Assembly: GCF_020991005.1 (NCBI RefSeq)
Contig: NZ_JAJLLW010000001.1
Coordinates: 496,001 to 560,000 of the forward strand
Direction of reading: 5' to 3'
From: Halomonas sp. CUBES01
Lineage (GTDB): Bacteria > Pseudomonadota > Gammaproteobacteria > Pseudomonadales > Halomonadaceae
Length of the DNA stretch: 64,000 bases
The position numbers and the translations under genes were made by a program. Positions 60,522 to 64,000 of the stretch are shown in pieces (within the stretch, counting starts at the first letter, position 1; the number at the start of each line of letters is the position of its first letter). Under the pieces are notes generated by a model. The model was not told where the DNA came from, made no database searches, and saw only the letters and a program-made list of their open reading frames with translations.

Positions 60522-61063
60522 GTTTTTAACCTCTCGAGTCCACGGCGGATCCAGCTTTTAACGCTGCCCAGCGGTTGGGACAGAGAGTGAGCAAGCTCGC
60601 TGTGCGTCATGCCCTGAAAATAGGCCATTTCCATTAACTGGCGCTGATGTCGACTGAGTGTGTCGAGGCAGTCGTTCAGTTTGTCATTTTGCTGATGACT
60701 GATGCTGTCATCTTCAGGGTCGTCGGTACCTAATAGGGTGGCCAACAAGGGCTCATCGGTGGTGGTGTCCTGTGGCTTCTGGCGACGCAGCCAGTCGATG
60801 CCAATATTGCGAGCAAGTGTAGAAAGCCAGGTCATCGGCTTGGCTCGCGTAGCGTCGTATTGATCGGCGGCATGCCAGATTCGGATGAAAACATGCTGCA
60901 GGCAATCCTGAGCGGCGCCTTCATCTCTTACTATACGCAGCAGTTGAGCATATAGATGCGCACTGGAGACACGATAGAGACGTTCGAATGCGTTGCGGTC
61001 GCCCTGGGCGCAGCCGTTGAGTTGCTCGATAAGATACTGCTGGCGTTGTGTGGCATCTAGCAT
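60500..61063 (-). CDS. ECF-type RNA polymerase sigma factor (SigK/RpoE-like)
   Basis: A 187-residue ECF sigma factor with region 2 (FERLYRVSSAHLYAQLLRIV, then DCLQHVFIRIWHAADQYD) and region 4 (LPLG with HSELAHSLSQPLGSVKSWIRRGLERL). It is encoded with an RskA-type anti-sigma factor. The divergent fasciclin gene 187 bp away is its probable target, as in other SigK/RskA-type loci where a FAS1 protein is linked. That target is inferred. Confidence 0.92.
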   Translation of the reverse strand: MLDATQRQQYLIEQLNGCAQGDRNAFERLYRVSSAHLYAQLLRIVRDEGAAQDCLQHVFIRIWHAADQYDATRAKPMTWLSTLARNIGIDWLRRQKPQDTTTDEPLLATLLGTDDPEDDSISHQQNDKLNDCLDTLSRHQRQLMEMAYFQGMTHSELAHSLSQPLGSVKSWIRRGLERLKTCLTNGI

Positions 61064-61250
61064 TCAGGCATCTCTGCACAGTTAACCGAAACGTCAGTCT
61101 TGGTGAGGCCGTCGTTGAAGGCAATAGGAGAGTGCTCAGCGGTGAATAAAAAAAATGTTGAGATGTTTGCATCCACTGATGCCTTGGGGCCGTAAGTATC
61201 AATGAGCTTGCATTGCTGAGCTCTTTTAATGACAACCAGGAGATGCCCCA

Positions 61251-61802
61251 ATGAAACTCAAACTACTTACCGCTGGCGTTTGTGCCGCTGCCTTGTTTAC
61301 TGGCGTTGCCGTTGCTGATCATGGGCCTACGACGGTCGGCGGCGCCAACATGCTGCCTGAGCGTAACATTATCGAAAATGCCGTTAATTCGGATGACCAT
61401 GAGACACTCGTTGCGGCTGTTCAAGCCGCTGAGTTGGTCGATGTGCTGCAAGGCGAAGGCCCTTTTACCGTATTCGCGCCGACGGATGATGCCTTTGCAA
61501 AACTGCCTGATGGCACCGTCGATACGCTTCTTGAGCCTGAAAACCAGGAGCAGCTACAGACCGTCCTGACTTACCACGTGGTACCCGGCAACATGAACCG
61601 GGACGCGTTGTGGGAAAAAGTGATGGAAAAAGATGGCGCCGTCGCGCTCCAGACTGTTCAAGGCGAGTATCTTACCGTCACGCGCAATGGTAATAACCTG
61701 ATGGTCATGGATGCCCAAGGTAATGGCGCCAACATGACCGTCGTGGATGTAGCGCAGGCGAACGGCGTGATCCACGTCATCGATAGCGTGTTAATGCCCT
61801 AG
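61251..61802 (+). CDS. Secreted fasciclin (FAS1) domain protein
   Basis: A 183-residue protein with a signal peptide (about 1-23, ending FTGVAVA-DHG) and one FAS1 domain (about 45-180): GPFTVFAPTDDAFAKLP is the H1 motif and HVIDSVLMP ends the H2 segment. FAS1 domains mediate adhesion at the cell surface. CAGGAG precedes the ATG. Divergent from the ECF sigma/anti-sigma pair, it is probably under their control, and it is followed by a strong terminator. Confidence 0.9.
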   Translation: MKLKLLTAGVCAAALFTGVAVADHGPTTVGGANMLPERNIIENAVNSDDHETLVAAVQAAELVDVLQGEGPFTVFAPTDDAFAKLPDGTVDTLLEPENQEQLQTVLTYHVVPGNMNRDALWEKVMEKDGAVALQTVQGEYLTVTRNGNNLMVMDAQGNGANMTVVDVAQANGVIHVIDSVLMP

Positions 61803-61854
61803 TGGTTCAGCCCACATCGAATAGTCGCCGTTATTCGTTTGAGGTGACGTCTCC

Positions 61855-61886
61855 CCACCGCCTGGCGTGCCAGGCGGTGGTTTTTT
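61855..61886 (+). terminator. Rho-independent terminator after the fasciclin gene
   Basis: A perfect 12-bp stem CCACCGCCTGGC / GCCAGGCGGTGG with a GT loop, followed by six T. Confidence 0.93.
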
Positions 61887-61950
61887 ACTGGCCAGGTGGC
61901 CGTAAAAATTCTTCTCGGGGAGGATAAAACCATTAGCCATCAGTGACTTG

Positions 61951-62787
61951 TCAATCAAACGACTCTTTCATGGTACGCCACAGGCAGATACCCACGAAGT
62001 ACACAGAGGTGACGCCCCAGCCCCATAGTGCCCAGGCCGCGTGCTCGGGGGTGGAGAGTACCAGTGACGTGGCACAGACGAACCACGCAAGCGTCACGGC
62101 AATATTGAGCGGCATGAACAGGCGCACCCGGAACGGGTGAAGAAATTTCATCCGTGTCACGGTGAGGGCGGCCAGCAGGACAATCACGGCAAAGGTGAAC
62201 CAGGGTGGTAGATCGAGAATATAGACATAGACCGCGACGACGTTCCAGGCAGCAGGAAAGCCAACAAAGAAATTATCTTGGCTTTTCATATTGACGTTGC
62301 AGAAACAGAACATCGAAGACAGCAGGATGATGAACACTGTCAAAAGCCCAAGGTTGGGCGGTAGCTCAATAAAGGAGTAGATGAAAAGCGCCGGGATAAA
62401 GGCCCAGGTAAGGTAATCGATGACCATGTCGAGGGTTGAACCATCGAAATGGGGCAGCACGGTCTTGACGTCGAACTTGCGGGCCAGGGTGCCATCGAAA
62501 CCATCGACCAGCATTGCTGCGCCCAGCCAGAGAAGACAGGCAACCGGATTATTGTCGACCAGGGCGAGCATCGCCATCGTGCCGAGTAGAACGCCGCTGG
62601 CCGTGAAGGCATGCACGCCCCAAGCCTTGCTTATCGAAGCGCGAGACTCTGTTTGCGAAGAGAACGGTTGAACCACGTTGACCCCATCGGGAACGCGTTG
62701 TCCCCTTGCTGGTTGATAGAAAAATGCGTGCGTAAAAAGCATTACCCTACTACAGGAAGGTACTCGGAGAATACGCAGGCATGACAT
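61951..62787 (-). CDS. pcs: Phosphatidylcholine synthase (CDP-alcohol phosphotransferase)
   Basis: A membrane protein of the Pcs family with about eight helices. The CDP-alcohol motif is seen as DGFDGTLARKF, then HFDGSTLDMVIDY (D-G-x2-A-R ... G-x3-D-x3-D). The Pcs type has an insertion within this motif, as here. It condenses CDP-diacylglycerol with choline to make phosphatidylcholine. The start is uncertain: the whole frame gives 278 residues, but the first ~45 are not conserved-looking; ATG at 62742 or GTG near 62675, with GGGG before it and about 241 residues, are alternatives. Confidence 0.85.
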   Translation of the reverse strand: MSCLRILRVPSCSRVMLFTHAFFYQPARGQRVPDGVNVVQPFSSQTESRASISKAWGVHAFTASGVLLGTMAMLALVDNNPVACLLWLGAAMLVDGFDGTLARKFDVKTVLPHFDGSTLDMVIDYLTWAFIPALFIYSFIELPPNLGLLTVFIILLSSMFCFCNVNMKSQDNFFVGFPAAWNVVAVYVYILDLPPWFTFAVIVLLAALTVTRMKFLHPFRVRLFMPLNIAVTLAWFVCATSLVLSTPEHAAWALWGWGVTSVYFVGICLWRTMKESFD

Positions 62788-62823
62788 CTATTGATGGCTG
62801 GCGGCGTTGGCTGCCGGTAATGG

Positions 62824-64000
62824 TCACAGGTGTTGCCTTAATGTCAGGTAGGCGTCGCTGAGCCATGCACCGGCGCTGGTCAGCTCGCTTTCCGTTGAGC
62901 CCGCATAGCCGAGCACTAACCCCGGGTGCTTGTTCTCGGCAAGGTAATAGCGGGAAAGCGGCGAAAGCGTAATACCTTGCGCCTCGGCGCGTCTGACCAG
63001 CATGCCTTCTTCTGCGATGGTGTCGAGTTCGGCTAACAGGTGCATGCCCGCATGGCCGTCAGAAAGCCGAAGCCCTGCGGCCACAGCAGGCGCTAACGCC
63101 GCTCGCAAACAGGCTTGGCGCTGGCGGTAAGCGGCCCGCATCCGGGCGATGTGGCGAGTAAAGTGCCCGTTGGCAATGAATTCGGCGAGGGCCGACTGTA
63201 CAGGGTAGTTACCCTCTCGGTGCAGGCGTGCGTGGGCCAGTCTGACGTCTTCGGCAAGCGCTTCAGGCACAACCAGATAGCCCAGGCGCAAGCCGGGATA
63301 GAGCACCTTACTGAAGGTGCCCACATAAATGACCGATGCCTGTTCAGCGAGGCCCTGGAGCGAGGGCGTTGGCGGCGTGTCGTAACGAAATTCGCTGTCA
63401 TAATCGTCTTCAATGATCCAACTGCCGGTGCGAGACGCATGCTCGAGTAACGTCAGCCGCCGGGGTGCCGGCATGGTCACGCCGCTGGGATACTGGTGAG
63501 AGGGTGTCACGTAAATAAGCCGAGGTGCTGGCGCATTCTCTGGGGCAAGTGACGGGTTGAGTCCTTGTTGATCGACGGGGATGGGCGTGACCGCCAAACC
63601 TGATGCCAGAAAACAGGCCTGAGCGCCGCCGTAACCCGGCTCCTCCATCCAAACCGAATCCCCGTGATCGGTGAAGAGCTGGGTAATCAGTTCAAACGCC
63701 TGCTGGGCGCCTTGAGTGATGACGATCTGCTCTGGCCGGCAACGCACCGCTCGGGAAAGTCTCAGGTAGTCACAAAGGGCTGCCTTGAGAGCAGGTAGCC
63801 CGCCGCTGGTTTGATAGTCCATCCATGCCATTTCCGCCTGATAGTAGTGCCGACGTAACAATCGCTGCCACTGCTCCCTGGGGAACAGGTCGAGCGCAGG
63901 GACGCCAGGCGCAAAGGCGCGATGGCCGTGGCTTAACGTTCCGCTTAGCGCTAATAGTTTGTTGCCTCGGTTTGAGTAGCGAACAGGCACAGTAGGTGGT
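62824..64000 (-). CDS. MocR-family regulator, aminotransferase-like part (5' end cut by window edge)
   Basis: The frame is open to the right edge of the window. The visible 388+ residues are the fold-type I aminotransferase-like domain of a PdxR/MocR-type regulator: AFAPGVPALDLFPREQWQRL, a MDYQTSGGLPALKAALCDYL block, WIIEDDYDSEFRYD and the PLP Lys in VGTFSKVLYPGLRLGYLV. The GntR winged helix should lie outside the window. It would be a PLP-dependent regulator of an unseen neighbouring gene to the right. Confidence 0.85.
   Translation of the reverse strand, partial: PPTVPVRYSNRGNKLLALSGTLSHGHRAFAPGVPALDLFPREQWQRLLRRHYYQAEMAWMDYQTSGGLPALKAALCDYLRLSRAVRCRPEQIVITQGAQQAFELITQLFTDHGDSVWMEEPGYGGAQACFLASGLAVTPIPVDQQGLNPSLAPENAPAPRLIYVTPSHQYPSGVTMPAPRRLTLLEHASRTGSWIIEDDYDSEFRYDTPPTPSLQGLAEQASVIYVGTFSKVLYPGLRLGYLVVPEALAEDVRLAHARLHREGNYPVQSALAEFIANGHFTRHIARMRAAYRQRQACLRAALAPAVAAGLRLSDGHAGMHLLAELDTIAEEGMLVRRAEAQGITLSPLSRYYLAENKHPGLVLGYAGSTESELTSAGAWLSDAYLTLRQHL

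Overview
The window reads as chromosome of a moderately GC-rich gammaproteobacterium, most likely a member of the Halomonadaceae (Halomonas-like). This is inferred from the overall protein character (MgtE, PhoX, DadA, YbiT, HpxO, Pcs, ABC-type inositol uptake), dense gene packing and the base composition; no rRNA or other marker gene is present. No rRNA, tRNA, CRISPR array, transposase or integrase was recognised.

Layout. 1-11472: a myo-inositol catabolic locus: an RpiR-type regulator (cut by the left edge) diverges from an inositol-type ABC importer (binding protein, permease, ATPase), followed by iolC (fused to a DUF2090 domain), iolD, iolE, iolA/mmsA and, after a terminator and a complex hairpin element, an IolG-like dehydrogenase. 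Two GGAA-N6-TTCC-like sites lie in the divergent promoter region. 11536-24406: mostly housekeeping genes: mgtE, a DUF6482 protein, Tat-exported PhoX behind a Pho-box-like direct repeat, a DadA-type oxidase behind a tandem glycine riboswitch, ChaC, a histone-deacetylase-like amidohydrolase, a CbiX-like protein, an ABC-F ATPase, a ZipA-like protein, TspO and an old yellow enzyme. 24592-28741: a FadR-type regulator converging on a YfcC transporter / DUF1028 / M20 amidohydrolase operon with an 18-bp perfect palindrome upstream. 28915-31341: a small protein, a creatinase-like M24 protein and a lipoprotein transglycosylase.

31399-37233: a GABA module: a GabR-like MocR regulator divergent from an APC permease, gabD and gabT, with three direct repeats in the shared promoter region. 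37662-38933: an AT-richer singleton with an HNH-type zinc domain and a glycine-rich middle. 39018-44742: photolyase/cryptochrome, ABM monooxygenase, and an omega-aminotransferase + mmsA + TetR set suited to beta-alanine use. The 3' end of the TetR gene is duplicated on the far side of an AbiEi/AbiEii toxin-antitoxin pair (44814-46272), which looks like an inserted cassette.

46408-56522: Nudix, Lrp plus membrane transporter, HpxO urate hydroxylase, then a LysR regulator divergent from a tight operon of AlaX-type tRNA editing protein, 2OG-Fe(II) oxygenase and LysE exporter (a candidate make-protect-export system for a hydroxylated amino acid), two Hsp20 chaperones, class I aldolase and PhzF. 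56509-56961 is a deletion scar joining remnants of a DUF1127 gene and a MocR regulator. 56974-64000: an unusual fusion of a peptide-deformylase domain to a PLP-dependent ammonia-lyase-like domain with a divergent Lrp regulator, a MazEF-type pair, ECF sigma/anti-sigma and a fasciclin protein, phosphatidylcholine synthase, and a MocR regulator cut by the right edge.

The most novel-looking items are the AlaX/oxygenase/LysE operon, the deformylase-PLP fusion, the AbiE cassette with duplicated gene end, and the HNH/glycine-rich singleton. All family assignments come from reading the sequence, not from database searches.
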